Made by a program: the position numbers and the translations under genes. Below the pieces are notes generated by a model. The model did not search any database and was not told the DNA's origin. It saw only the letters and a program-made list of their open reading frames with translations. From the NCBI RefSeq assembly GCF_039528175.1, contig NZ_BAAALH010000002.1, forward strand, positions 1-64,000: a stretch of DNA of 64,000 nucleotides. Reading direction: 5' to 3'. The DNA is from Citricoccus alkalitolerans. Its GTDB lineage: Bacteria; Actinomycetota; Actinomycetes; Actinomycetales; Micrococcaceae. Of this stretch, positions 43,690-52,673 are shown one piece after another. Every line of letters starts with the position of its first letter. Position 1 is the stretch's first letter.

Positions 43690-43717
43690 ATTCGGTCCAT
43701 TGATTTGTGGCCGGACT
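43690..43717 (-). repeat. Relic of an integrase 3' end
   Basis: GATTTGTGGCCGGACT at 43702-43717 is identical to 34939-34954, the 3' end of the truncated integrase, with GGTCC just upstream in both. On the minus strand it reads SPATN as in the integrase tail. Likely the remains of a second integrase terminus. Confidence 0.55.
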
Positions 43718-43800
43718 CGCCGCGCCGAGAAAATCCATGCAGTACTGCCGTCCGTGATCGGCGTACGTCACCGAGCGATCCAAACGTCTGGCGCAAGCCG

Positions 43801-46155
43801 TCAACCAACGGTTGGCAGATAGGGGCTGGCCTCCTTGTTCCACGAGATCGCCAACATGTCGCGCGCGCGGGTGGCACCCACGTAGAGGAGCGATCGTTCC
43901 CGCAGACCGCTCTGCTCGCGGGCCTGCTCGTCATAAGTGCTGCCGTCGAAGAACTTGGGGATCGAGCTCTCGCTGACACCGAAGAGCACCACGCGGGAGA
44001 ACTCGGTGCCCTTGGCCCGATGCAGCGTCATGACCGCCGGTGTGGAGTCCGGGACATCCTGTTTGTCCACCGGCGCGACGGCGACGCCGCGCTCACCCAT
44101 GGCCCGCACAAAGTCGTCGCGCTCCCTCTTGGTGCGGGTGAGGATACCGAGTGTGCCGGCTTTCAGCCCGACCTCTTCCACTTCGGTGATCCAGGTCTTC
44201 AGCAGGCCGGCCACCAGGCCGTACTCCTGGGCCAGATCCGGGGCCGGAAGAAGAAGCGGCCGAGGACCGCTTCGGCTGGAGATGTAGCGGTCGCTATCGC
44301 GCTCGATGGGGCGCTCCGGATGGTCGCCCTCGGCCTCGTCGAGGTCGTAGGAACCCCCGGTAAGCACCTTCAAGGCCAACTGCAAGTTCTGCTCGGTCGT
44401 GCGGTAATTCAGGCGGAGGCGGCGGGATCGACCCACGATCCTGATGCCGTAGTGTCCGAGCACGATGCGGTTGCCGTAGATGCGTTGGTTCGAGTCTTCC
44501 GCGATGAACAGGTCGTCAGGTCCCTCGGCCACGACCGCCCGGGCCAGCAGCCACCGCGCAGGCGTGAAGTCCTGCCCCTCGTCGATGAGGACGTGGTCGG
44601 CCGGAAGAGTGCCCTTTTCGATGGTGAGCAGTTCGGCTGCGACCGTTGCGGCCTCGTCCCAGTCGATTGCCTGGGCGACCAGGCCGTCATCACGGTATTG
44701 AGTGACGGCCTGCCAGACGGCGCGGCGCTGGTTGCGGCCCAGGCGGGACCCTCGGCCCGTCCGGGGAGCGCGGAGGTAGTCGATCTCCTTCGTATTCCCT
44801 CCCGGCAGCACGACCTCCTGGTATTCCGACTGGAAGAAGTGCACGCTGCGCAGGTTCTCGGGCAGGGCGCCGCCGGCGGCCTCGATCGCCTCACCCCAGG
44901 GACTGGCTCCATAGGCACCAGTACTGCGGTATTCGGGCACGCGCCGAATGCCCCACCCGAGCACGGCCTCCATGGCGGCGGGAAGACGCCCGGAACGGGC
45001 ACCGTCGTCGAGCACGCGATGGGCCACTTGGTCGAGGGTGAGCACGCTGATGCCGGGGCGGCCCAAGCTCTCTGCCATGCGGACGTCGGGCCCTAAGGAG
45101 CGGATCTGCTCGTGGATCATCTCCACGAGGTTCCGTGTGAAAGACACGACCAAGATCCGGGCATCCGGTCGCTGCCGGGCTAGGCGTACGGCCCGGTGCA
45201 CCAGGACGACTGTCTTACCGGTGCCAGCGCCACCGGAAAGCCGGAACGGCCCGGACGTCTCCTTGTCCACGTACTTCTGCTGGTCGGGGTGCAGGAACAG
45301 ACGCCAGGCGTCGAAGTTTCCGTTGGTCAGAGCCCTCGCGAGTGCCTCGTCGTCTTCGATGAGGTGGAACTGGGAAGCGGCACGCTCGTCGGTTGCGGCG
45401 CGGACCACGGCCTCGGTTGCGGAGGGCACACCGATCGCGGTGCCGCCGGTCGACTTGTCACCGTCAGCGATGGCATACGACGAACGCACCTCCTCGAGAG
45501 ACGTGCCGCTGGCAAGATCCATGAGCGCATCGGCCTGCCAACCGCCCACACGCCCCAGGACGGTCAGCAGCTCCTCATCGGAAGGAGCGTTCACGGCGTA
45601 CTCGGCCACGGGGCCGTCGATGCCGAGCCGGCCGGTCAGCTGCTCCGCCGCATAATCGGCTAAGGGATTGGCGCTCGGCCATGCCGGCTCAGGCATCTCT
45701 TGCTCTACCGCGACCGGTGATTCCTGGCTGCCTTGCCGCTCTACGAGCAACTCGGCGGCCCGTGCCTCGACGAGCGCCTTGAGCTCGGAATCGGTGTACC
45801 GGCCTCTTGTATTGCCGTCGGCGCCCTCGGACTGGCGGATCTCCGCCGCGCCGCTGGTGGGATTCACGCGGGCGTAGGCCTTGGCGGCGACGACGTAGGC
45901 ATCGTCGTGCGGGTAGACACCGTAAAGCAGTAACCAGCTGCCCAGGTCAAAGAGCACCATGCGGTGGAAGTCGTCGACACGAGCAGTGCGGACACGCTTG
46001 TCGGCGCAGTTCTGGATCGGCTCGACGTGCAGGCCGTTGGTGCTGGTGCCCTTAAAGAGCTTTTCGATGGTCGCAGTGACCCTGCCGGCGATCGACCGGT
46101 CGTAGCTCGACGGGAAGCCGCGGTCCATAAGGAGCTGCTTGTGTTGGGCGGTCAC
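43801..46155 (-). CDS. UvrD/Rep-type superfamily 1 helicase with RelE-like N-terminus
   Basis: This 784-residue protein starts at GTG 46155, which overlaps the previous stop (GTGA); a longer frame starting at 46242 is less likely. Residues ~5-90 (VTATIEKLFKGTSTNGLHVE, RTARVDDFHRMVLFDLG, VYPHDDAYVVAAKAYA) look like a RelE/ParE-type toxin fold. The helicase follows: Walker A GGAGTGKT (308-315), Walker B in VLIDEGQDFTPARW, motif III region FIAEDSNQRIYGNR, motif V VMTLHRAKGTEF and motif VI YVGATRARDM (about 759). Last gene of the DISARM-like operon. It may unwind or process DNA or displace RNA polymerase; the RelE-like domain may be a binding rather than a toxic module. Confidence 0.85.
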   Translation of the reverse strand: MTAQHKQLLMDRGFPSSYDRSIAGRVTATIEKLFKGTSTNGLHVEPIQNCADKRVRTARVDDFHRMVLFDLGSWLLLYGVYPHDDAYVVAAKAYARVNPTSGAAEIRQSEGADGNTRGRYTDSELKALVEARAAELLVERQGSQESPVAVEQEMPEPAWPSANPLADYAAEQLTGRLGIDGPVAEYAVNAPSDEELLTVLGRVGGWQADALMDLASGTSLEEVRSSYAIADGDKSTGGTAIGVPSATEAVVRAATDERAASQFHLIEDDEALARALTNGNFDAWRLFLHPDQQKYVDKETSGPFRLSGGAGTGKTVVLVHRAVRLARQRPDARILVVSFTRNLVEMIHEQIRSLGPDVRMAESLGRPGISVLTLDQVAHRVLDDGARSGRLPAAMEAVLGWGIRRVPEYRSTGAYGASPWGEAIEAAGGALPENLRSVHFFQSEYQEVVLPGGNTKEIDYLRAPRTGRGSRLGRNQRRAVWQAVTQYRDDGLVAQAIDWDEAATVAAELLTIEKGTLPADHVLIDEGQDFTPARWLLARAVVAEGPDDLFIAEDSNQRIYGNRIVLGHYGIRIVGRSRRLRLNYRTTEQNLQLALKVLTGGSYDLDEAEGDHPERPIERDSDRYISSRSGPRPLLLPAPDLAQEYGLVAGLLKTWITEVEEVGLKAGTLGILTRTKRERDDFVRAMGERGVAVAPVDKQDVPDSTPAVMTLHRAKGTEFSRVVLFGVSESSIPKFFDGSTYDEQAREQSGLRERSLLYVGATRARDMLAISWNKEASPYLPTVG

Positions 46156-49100
46156 GGGTCCACCATCTCTCGCTTTTCGGTCTGCAGGAACTCCCGGAGG
46201 GCCTGCTGGGCGCTCTGCACGTCCGGGTCGAGCACGGTCCACTCACCGGGAGCGTTGCGGGTGAGTTCTTCGGCGAGAGACGCCTCGCTGAGCCATGCGA
46301 TGCCCAGGTCAGGCCAAGCCAAATCTATCGGGATCCCGGCAAACTCCTCGCCGACCTCGGGCAGGGGCATACCCTGACGCCCGGCGGCCTCAAGCATGTG
46401 CCGCTCCGCGGGAGTGAGAGCATCCTCTATAAGCGCTATCCAAGCGGAGCCCAGCCGGATTGTGTTGGAGACCGGCACTACATCCACGGCGTCAGCAGAC
46501 CTTGGCGGCGCGTTCTCCGAGCCAGCACGGGGCTGCTGCCCTGCCTGGACCAGGAAGTCCACCCACGAGTCCTGTTCGACCGTGTGCTCATCAATCCACT
46601 CCGGCAGCGAGCTCCACGTCTCGATCAGCGTGGTAGAGGCCGAATGCAGCTCTTGGCGCAGATTGGCCAGCGCGAGCCATCTCCGCCACGCGAGGTCGAA
46701 GTCCTCGGAACGCAGAGCGTCCTCCCGGTCATCGAGCACAATTGCCAACCAGTTAGGCGGCGGTGAAATCGTACCGAGGACCGTCAACGGACCGGAGCGG
46801 CGGATGAAGCCTCCGGGGTTCGGTCCCTCCGGGGCAGGGGGCAGCGGCCCTTGCACGGGCGCCTCGACGACGGAGAGCGCGTGGCCGCCCAGATCCTCGG
46901 TGCTGACCGCTTCGGGCTTGCCGTCAAACAGCAGCAGGTTCAGGTACTGGGAGACCGCGCGTTGCCGCTTAAGGGGATCACGACCGGTTCTTTGGAGCAG
47001 TTCCAGCAGTTGCTCAACGGGGTTCGCAGTCAGGTAGTGGCGGTCCCCGGCGTCGATGAGCCCCCTTGACATCACGGCATCCGCGAACTGGGGGGCCATG
47101 AGATCGTCGAGCACGTTCTCCGCGGCTGAGTCGCCACGGCGCTGGGCCTCGAAGGCAGTCAAGTCGCGGTCCGTCACTGCGAAGACGAGGTATCCCTGGT
47201 CGCGCAGCGCCGCTCGCTTCTGCGCGTCCTCGCCGAGCCGGTTGTGCTGCACAGTGGCGTGGTAGGCCTTGCCGTCCAGGTAGATGGCGACGCCGCGGAC
47301 ACCGGGCTGGCCCGACCAGCTGAGGAGAGCGTCGGGCTGAGTATGCCCCAGAGTGACCTGAGGGGTGTAGGTGTACTTGACGTCCCCGACGACGGCGGAA
47401 AAGCCATCGCCGCCGTCGCTGACCGTGTCCGTCACTCGGGCGCCAGGGATCTCGGCCACGGCCGCGCGGAAGACGCGGCGGAATCGCTTCTCCAGCTGGG
47501 ACTCGAAGTCCTCTTCGGCGGGCGCGTCCCCGTCAGTGATGCGCCAAGTCATGTCCGCCGTAGGGTTGGTGGAGTTTAGCACCGTGGTGAGAATCTCGAC
47601 GGCGCGGGCCCGGCTGAGGCTCTCCCGGTGGGACGCGCGCACGTGGGGCATGAGGCACCGGAAGCACGCGAACCGCTCCTCGTGCCGGCAGGGGCACTCG
47701 GCCAAGCGCCGCAGCGCGGCGTGGAACAACTCCCACAGCGATTCAGGAGAAGCGAACTCGGCCAGGTAACCGGTGCCGCCAGGCACGGAATCGTAAAGCA
47801 ACAGGGAAGGGGCGTTCTGGCGGCTGGTGTCCGGGATGGTCTCCATCCGCAAGTGGCTGACCTCCCCGCCGAAGCGTTCGCGCAGTCCCAGCATTAGCGC
47901 GGCGTAGAAGCTCCACAGTGAAAGCCCTGAGCTGTCCTCGCCGATGGACGGCGGCAAGCTGATCACCACGGTTTCAGTGACGAGCTCCCGCGAGAGTACA
48001 ACCGTGGCCGACTCGGGCTGCTCGGCCCGGCGCTGAGAGCACCAGGCCTGGTGGTTCTGAGGCGTGTTGGTCTGCAGATCCTCGTTCAGGTGTCCGCATT
48101 CGGCACAGATCGTGAAGCCGCCGATGCGCTGCTTCTGCCCGGCCAGCACGGTCTCCGGGGCGCCTTCCCGCGGGCGGCCCACGTTGAGTCGAGTCAACCG
48201 GGTCCCGCGGCGGAACGCCACGCCCACGCCGGTGCCCTCGATGGACCAGCGAGCCCGAGTCTCGGCGTCCGTAAAATCGGGCACGGTTAGGGTCTCGAAG
48301 TGCAGGCTTGTGCGGTCGTCAGAGGAGTCGCCGATCTTGGCCCGGTGCAACTCCATGGTCGAATACACCTTGTTCAGCTCGACCACGTGCAGGTGCTGTC
48401 CCTCGTCGGCGATGCCAGGGTGCCGACACTTGGGACAGGTGGTGAGCCGCTCGGCGACGGAAACCTCATGGCTGGACCCGCAGTCAGGGCAGAACGCCAA
48501 GCGGCGTACTCCGGCGCCGTCAGTGCCGAGGTCCACGGCATCAATTGTGAGCTCATGGCCGCCAGCGTAGAAGTGGTTGCCGGGCGCCAACTCAGTGAGC
48601 GCGGTGAAACCCGAGCGTTCGTAGTCGGCAGGGATGTGCTGCCACTGGTTGTCATCGTCCTGGTAGATCAGTGTGACGTCTAACCTTACGGCGTCGTCGA
48701 AGAGCGTGAAGTTAGGCAGTAACCCGAAGCGTTCGAGCACACCGATCCAGTGCTCGTGACTCATCTGGGATTCTTCGGCGCGCAACCGAAATTGACTGCC
48801 GGTGAGGCGCTTCTCTTCCCGCGCGCGGGCCTCGGCATCTTCGACTTCCCCGAGTTTGCGCTCCTGGTGGTCGAGCAGCTCCTGCTGCCCTCTAAGCTGC
48901 TGGGCTGTCGAGTCGTCGTCGGCGGTGATAACGATCTTGCCCTCGGCGATGTCCCGCAGCAGCCGAGCGATCCGCTGGCGACGGTGCCGCAGGGCGTCCT
49001 TCTCGTGCCGCCACCGTTGTACGGCCTTGCTGACGACTGACTGGAGTCCGCTGGCATCATCGTCCGTCCAGGTGGCCCATTGGCGCAGGGCGTCCGCAGC

Positions 49101-52100
49101 CTCCCGGGTGATCCCTCGACGGGGGTCCTCGGCCGTATCGTAGTCCGAGAGGAACTCGTCAAGCCGATCCTGGGAATGGGCGCGTGCATCGGCGAGCATC
49201 TCACCTAGGAAGGTCCCGGAGTCGCTGGAGCGCATGACGGACGCGCCGCGGGCCGGTACGGGCATGTCATCGTCCCCAGCCATCCGATCCATGAGGAAGG
49301 CGATGTACTGACGGTGGAGGATTTCCTCCGCGGACAGGTAGGCCGCCGGCGGGCGCACGGAGCCGTTGACCATGAACTCGGGCTCGATGTACGCGGAGCC
49401 CCTGCCGCGCGTGGACATGAACGCAAGGTCCAAAGAATTCCCGGTCAGGCGCCCGGCACGCCCCACGCGTTGCAGATAGGAGGCCACGGTGTCCGGGATG
49501 GAGGCCAGGATGACGGTCGAGAGGTCACCGATGTCGATGCCCATCTCGAGCGTGGGCGTAGCCACCAGGACATTGGGCGCGCCGGGCGGGGAATCCCTCG
49601 CCTTGAAGGCGTTTTCATACTCCAGACGAGTGTCGGTCGGGAGTAGAGAGGTGTGCTCACGGGCGATCACCCTGCGCATGTCCCCGGTGTAGAGACTGCG
49701 GTAGTAGCTCTGCTGCAGATCCGCCCACTGCAGCCGGCCGGTGCAGCGGTAGGCCGTGCACGGGCCCTCGGAGAAAATGTCTAGGGCCTGAGGGATCCCG
49801 GTGACGGTCTCGCCACAGGAGGTGCAGCGCAGCACGCGCGTCTCGGCCGAGACGCGGGCCATGACTACCCGCTCCGGCTCCAGGCCGTAGCTCTCGGCGC
49901 TGGTGCGCCCGTGCTCGGTGACAGGGACGGTGTCCGTGAGACCGGCCCGGGTCAGCGCCGCGAACAGCGGCTTCATGAGATGCCCGGCAGTACGGCGGTC
50001 CGTATGGAGGCACCGAGCGGTCCAATCCGCGAACCAGCTCTGCCGGTTCCCGGGATCCCGCAATTCGCTCCTATCCTTTAGCTTTCCCGTGGCCGGGAAA
50101 TGGGGTGAGCGCCGACCAGGCGGAAAAGCCGGCATGACGTCCTTCTGCGGGCGGCCGCCCCAGATCTGGTAGCGCATCCCACCCTTCTTGCGGTACGGGA
50201 TCAGCCACTCGTGCGCGATGGCGCCGTCGGCCCGCAGACGCTCGAGCACACCGCGAATCCAAATCTCGATCCGGTGGTCGTCCACCGTGTCGTTCTTCAC
50301 GGTGTGGATGCTGAACTGCTGCGCCGCCCGGTCCAGCACCCGCTGCCCGATCGCAAGTGCTTCCTCCGCGGAGACCTCCACGGAGGCGGCCGCGGTGCCC
50401 GTGGTGGCCAGGGTACGCCCGTAGGAGCCGACCAGACCCGCCTCGAGCTCCAGGTCGAACTCGAGCCGCTTGGCGACGTGCTCCTGTGCGCGTCGTCGTT
50501 GCCGAGCGGGCTGGGAGTCCTCCCAGTATCCGCGGACCGAGGAGTTCTCCGCGATGGACGGGTGCAGCAGACGGTACCGGTCCTCCGGGGAGCCGGCGGC
50601 GACCATCATCCGCTCGACGATTTCCCGCACCCGCAGTGGTTGGTCGTCCAACGAGGACTCGATGGCCGAGCGCAAGGCCAACGAGTGGGAGCGTGCCTCC
50701 ACGAATCCTGATCGGTGGGCGGCGTCCTGGACGGAGTCGGTGAAGACCAGTGATTTCTTCTCATTGGGATCCAAGCCCGCTGTGCCGAACAAACTGGACA
50801 ACGCCACGGACAGCAGCGTCGCGGTGCTGGCGCCTACGAACCGGATGCCGTCCTTCTCCCGGCACGCCGGACAGGTATCGTCCTTTGATTCCCCCTCCGC
50901 CTCGAGCCCCACGTGCATCAGCACGGGCAAGCTGTCCACGTCGGCCGCCTCCTCCGATGGCGGGCGGGGATCCAGGCTCCGCCGCTCGGGGTCCAGGTAC
51001 CGCAGGCGGTCGTCGCCCGCTGGATCCGCTCCGGGGCCGGAGATCAGGGCGCGGAACCGCCCCGTGTAGCGTGCGTGCTCCTGGCGGATCCGCTGGGGCT
51101 TAACGATCAGGTCGTCGGTGCCGGTCAGCGCCACGCCCCATCCAGAGCGGCCGCAGTGGCGGCAGTAGACTGCGGGCAGGAAGCTGCCGTCGTGGACGGT
51201 GCGATCATCGCTCCATGCGAAGGCCGGCACGGGCGAGGTCGCCCGGTCCACGCGCGAGACCTCCCGAGTCCACAGGTGGACTTCGATATTGGGGAAGCTG
51301 TTGCGCTCGGCTCGCGACCGCACGTGGGAAAGCGCCGCACACAGCGCCTCGACGAACCGACCCCCGGTGCGGAGCGGATCCAGGTGGGGGACCAGCGCTC
51401 GGCTGAGATCCGCCACGGTCGTAGCCGCGGTGGTCCGCTCCAAGAACTGTCCCACGAGCGGGTGGGCGAGGAACAGATCCCGTACGGCTGCATCGTCGAC
51501 AGCCTTGGTTTCTGACACGGGCTCGCCGTCCGCGGTGGTCCACAAGACGTCGACGACGGCGGCCGTCAGCTCACCGGGGTCCGGAAGGAGGCCATCGGTG
51601 CTGCCTGGAAGCAGGCCGAGAACCGATTGCAGATGTCCGGCGGTCGGTCGTTCCTCAGCCTCCATGTCGAAGCTATCTAGACGTCCGTGCGCCTGCGCTT
51701 GCAGGGTCGTCTGTTGCATACGTCGCTCGGTGACCACGGCGTCGGTGGAGAACGTCGTGCCGAAGATCGTGGTGGCAAACTCGGCCACGGGCGCGATATC
51801 CCGGTCGTCACCGAGCGTCGCGGAGGTGGCCACGGGGATGACCACGGAGCGATTCGGGGCCAACCGTTCCAGCAGCAGCCGCAGACGCCGAATCAGCAGG
51901 GCCACGTCTGTACCTTGAGCACCGTTGTAGGTGTGGAACTCGTCAAGCACCAGGTAGCGCAACGATTCAGCGGACAGCTCCCACAACGGACGGTCGGCCT
52001 TCCGGAGTAGCAGTTGGTCCAGCATTTTGTAGTTGGTTAGCACAATGTCCGGCACGGAAGATCTGATGGTGTGCCGGTCCTCGATCAGCCCGTCCGCGCT

Positions 52101-52673
52101 CATCGCCGTCCGCGGGGCGCCGGAGTGCTCGCCCGTATACAGCGCAGCCGTCACACCGTGCAGCCCAGGGTTCTCGTGAATCATACGCGCCAAACGCCCC
52201 GCCTGATCGTTGGCCAAGGCGTTCATGGGGTAGAGGATGATCGCCTTGATCCCGTGCACCCTCTGCTGCCTGGCCCGTACGGCGTAGTCCAGCAGCGGAT
52301 AGAGAAAAGCCTCAGTCTTACCAGAGCCCGTGCCGGTGGTGACGATCGTGGGCTCCGGAACCCGCAGGCCGGCCCGATCCCGCTTCCCAGCAACGTCGGG
52401 CGAGGTGGTAAGCCGGCGGAATGCCTTGGCCTGGTGCGCGTAGGGCCGGAACCCGGTCGGCAGCACCGCCAGTGGCGGCTCGCTCGCATCTGCCTCGAAC
52501 GGAAGGCGGGTACGCAAGAACGGGCCTCGGAAGATTCCGTGGTCCGGATCCGTCAGGAACGCGCTGAAAGCGTCCCTTGCGTACTGGTCCGAGAACTCGA
52601 TCGCCGTGGTGATGTATTCGACCAGCGCGGATTGGGTCGCCTCCGCCTGCAGGGCGGGCAGCAGCTCGCTCAT
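46152..52673 (-). CDS. Giant DEAD-type helicase with DUF1998 (DrmA-DrmB-like / DruE-like)
   Basis: This 2173-residue protein has an SF2 helicase core: Walker A TTGTGSGKTEAFL (about 114), LYPMNALANDQ, DEFH box VLDEFHTYNGAQGTD, SAT motif ATSATLG, then TPTLEMGIDIGDLSTV and motif VI YLQRVGRAGR (about 1069). A Cys cluster CTSCGETV lies before motif V, and CPDC/CPKC zinc ribbons follow. DUF1998 is marked by LLLYDSVPGGTGYL (about 1627) and a Cys-rich CPCRHEERFACFRCL. Residues ~1735-1870 (TQPDALLSW, IYLDGKAYH, LGEDAQKRAALRDQGYLVF) resemble a VSR/DUF559-type PD-(D/E)XK domain. The order helicase then DUF1998 equals DrmA followed by DrmB of DISARM; the size also matches DruE of Druantia. The start overlaps the methylase stop (ATGA). 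Confidence 0.9.
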   Translation of the reverse strand: MSELLPALQAEATQSALVEYITTAIEFSDQYARDAFSAFLTDPDHGIFRGPFLRTRLPFEADASEPPLAVLPTGFRPYAHQAKAFRRLTTSPDVAGKRDRAGLRVPEPTIVTTGTGSGKTEAFLYPLLDYAVRARQQRVHGIKAIILYPMNALANDQAGRLARMIHENPGLHGVTAALYTGEHSGAPRTAMSADGLIEDRHTIRSSVPDIVLTNYKMLDQLLLRKADRPLWELSAESLRYLVLDEFHTYNGAQGTDVALLIRRLRLLLERLAPNRSVVIPVATSATLGDDRDIAPVAEFATTIFGTTFSTDAVVTERRMQQTTLQAQAHGRLDSFDMEAEERPTAGHLQSVLGLLPGSTDGLLPDPGELTAAVVDVLWTTADGEPVSETKAVDDAAVRDLFLAHPLVGQFLERTTAATTVADLSRALVPHLDPLRTGGRFVEALCAALSHVRSRAERNSFPNIEVHLWTREVSRVDRATSPVPAFAWSDDRTVHDGSFLPAVYCRHCGRSGWGVALTGTDDLIVKPQRIRQEHARYTGRFRALISGPGADPAGDDRLRYLDPERRSLDPRPPSEEAADVDSLPVLMHVGLEAEGESKDDTCPACREKDGIRFVGASTATLLSVALSSLFGTAGLDPNEKKSLVFTDSVQDAAHRSGFVEARSHSLALRSAIESSLDDQPLRVREIVERMMVAAGSPEDRYRLLHPSIAENSSVRGYWEDSQPARQRRRAQEHVAKRLEFDLELEAGLVGSYGRTLATTGTAAASVEVSAEEALAIGQRVLDRAAQQFSIHTVKNDTVDDHRIEIWIRGVLERLRADGAIAHEWLIPYRKKGGMRYQIWGGRPQKDVMPAFPPGRRSPHFPATGKLKDRSELRDPGNRQSWFADWTARCLHTDRRTAGHLMKPLFAALTRAGLTDTVPVTEHGRTSAESYGLEPERVVMARVSAETRVLRCTSCGETVTGIPQALDIFSEGPCTAYRCTGRLQWADLQQSYYRSLYTGDMRRVIAREHTSLLPTDTRLEYENAFKARDSPPGAPNVLVATPTLEMGIDIGDLSTVILASIPDTVASYLQRVGRAGRLTGNSLDLAFMSTRGRGSAYIEPEFMVNGSVRPPAAYLSAEEILHRQYIAFLMDRMAGDDDMPVPARGASVMRSSDSGTFLGEMLADARAHSQDRLDEFLSDYDTAEDPRRGITREAADALRQWATWTDDDASGLQSVVSKAVQRWRHEKDALRHRRQRIARLLRDIAEGKIVITADDDSTAQQLRGQQELLDHQERKLGEVEDAEARAREEKRLTGSQFRLRAEESQMSHEHWIGVLERFGLLPNFTLFDDAVRLDVTLIYQDDDNQWQHIPADYERSGFTALTELAPGNHFYAGGHELTIDAVDLGTDGAGVRRLAFCPDCGSSHEVSVAERLTTCPKCRHPGIADEGQHLHVVELNKVYSTMELHRAKIGDSSDDRTSLHFETLTVPDFTDAETRARWSIEGTGVGVAFRRGTRLTRLNVGRPREGAPETVLAGQKQRIGGFTICAECGHLNEDLQTNTPQNHQAWCSQRRAEQPESATVVLSRELVTETVVISLPPSIGEDSSGLSLWSFYAALMLGLRERFGGEVSHLRMETIPDTSRQNAPSLLLYDSVPGGTGYLAEFASPESLWELFHAALRRLAECPCRHEERFACFRCLMPHVRASHRESLSRARAVEILTTVLNSTNPTADMTWRITDGDAPAEEDFESQLEKRFRRVFRAAVAEIPGARVTDTVSDGGDGFSAVVGDVKYTYTPQVTLGHTQPDALLSWSGQPGVRGVAIYLDGKAYHATVQHNRLGEDAQKRAALRDQGYLVFAVTDRDLTAFEAQRRGDSAAENVLDDLMAPQFADAVMSRGLIDAGDRHYLTANPVEQLLELLQRTGRDPLKRQRAVSQYLNLLLFDGKPEAVSTEDLGGHALSVVEAPVQGPLPPAPEGPNPGGFIRRSGPLTVLGTISPPPNWLAIVLDDREDALRSEDFDLAWRRWLALANLRQELHSASTTLIETWSSLPEWIDEHTVEQDSWVDFLVQAGQQPRAGSENAPPRSADAVDVVPVSNTIRLGSAWIALIEDALTPAERHMLEAAGRQGMPLPEVGEEFAGIPIDLAWPDLGIAWLSEASLAEELTRNAPGEWTVLDPDVQSAQQALREFLQTEKREMVDP

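Larger units (their letters stand above)
42882..43800. other. 919-bp decayed region without an intact gene
   Basis: Nothing here reads as an intact gene. It contains the decayed zinc-knuckle copy (43120-43252), the inverted 65-bp repeat (43264-43328) and a 16-bp match to the integrase 3' end (43702-43717). Short open frames (for example 43378-43617, minus) have no recognisable motif. It looks like a junction between formerly separate elements. Confidence 0.7.
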
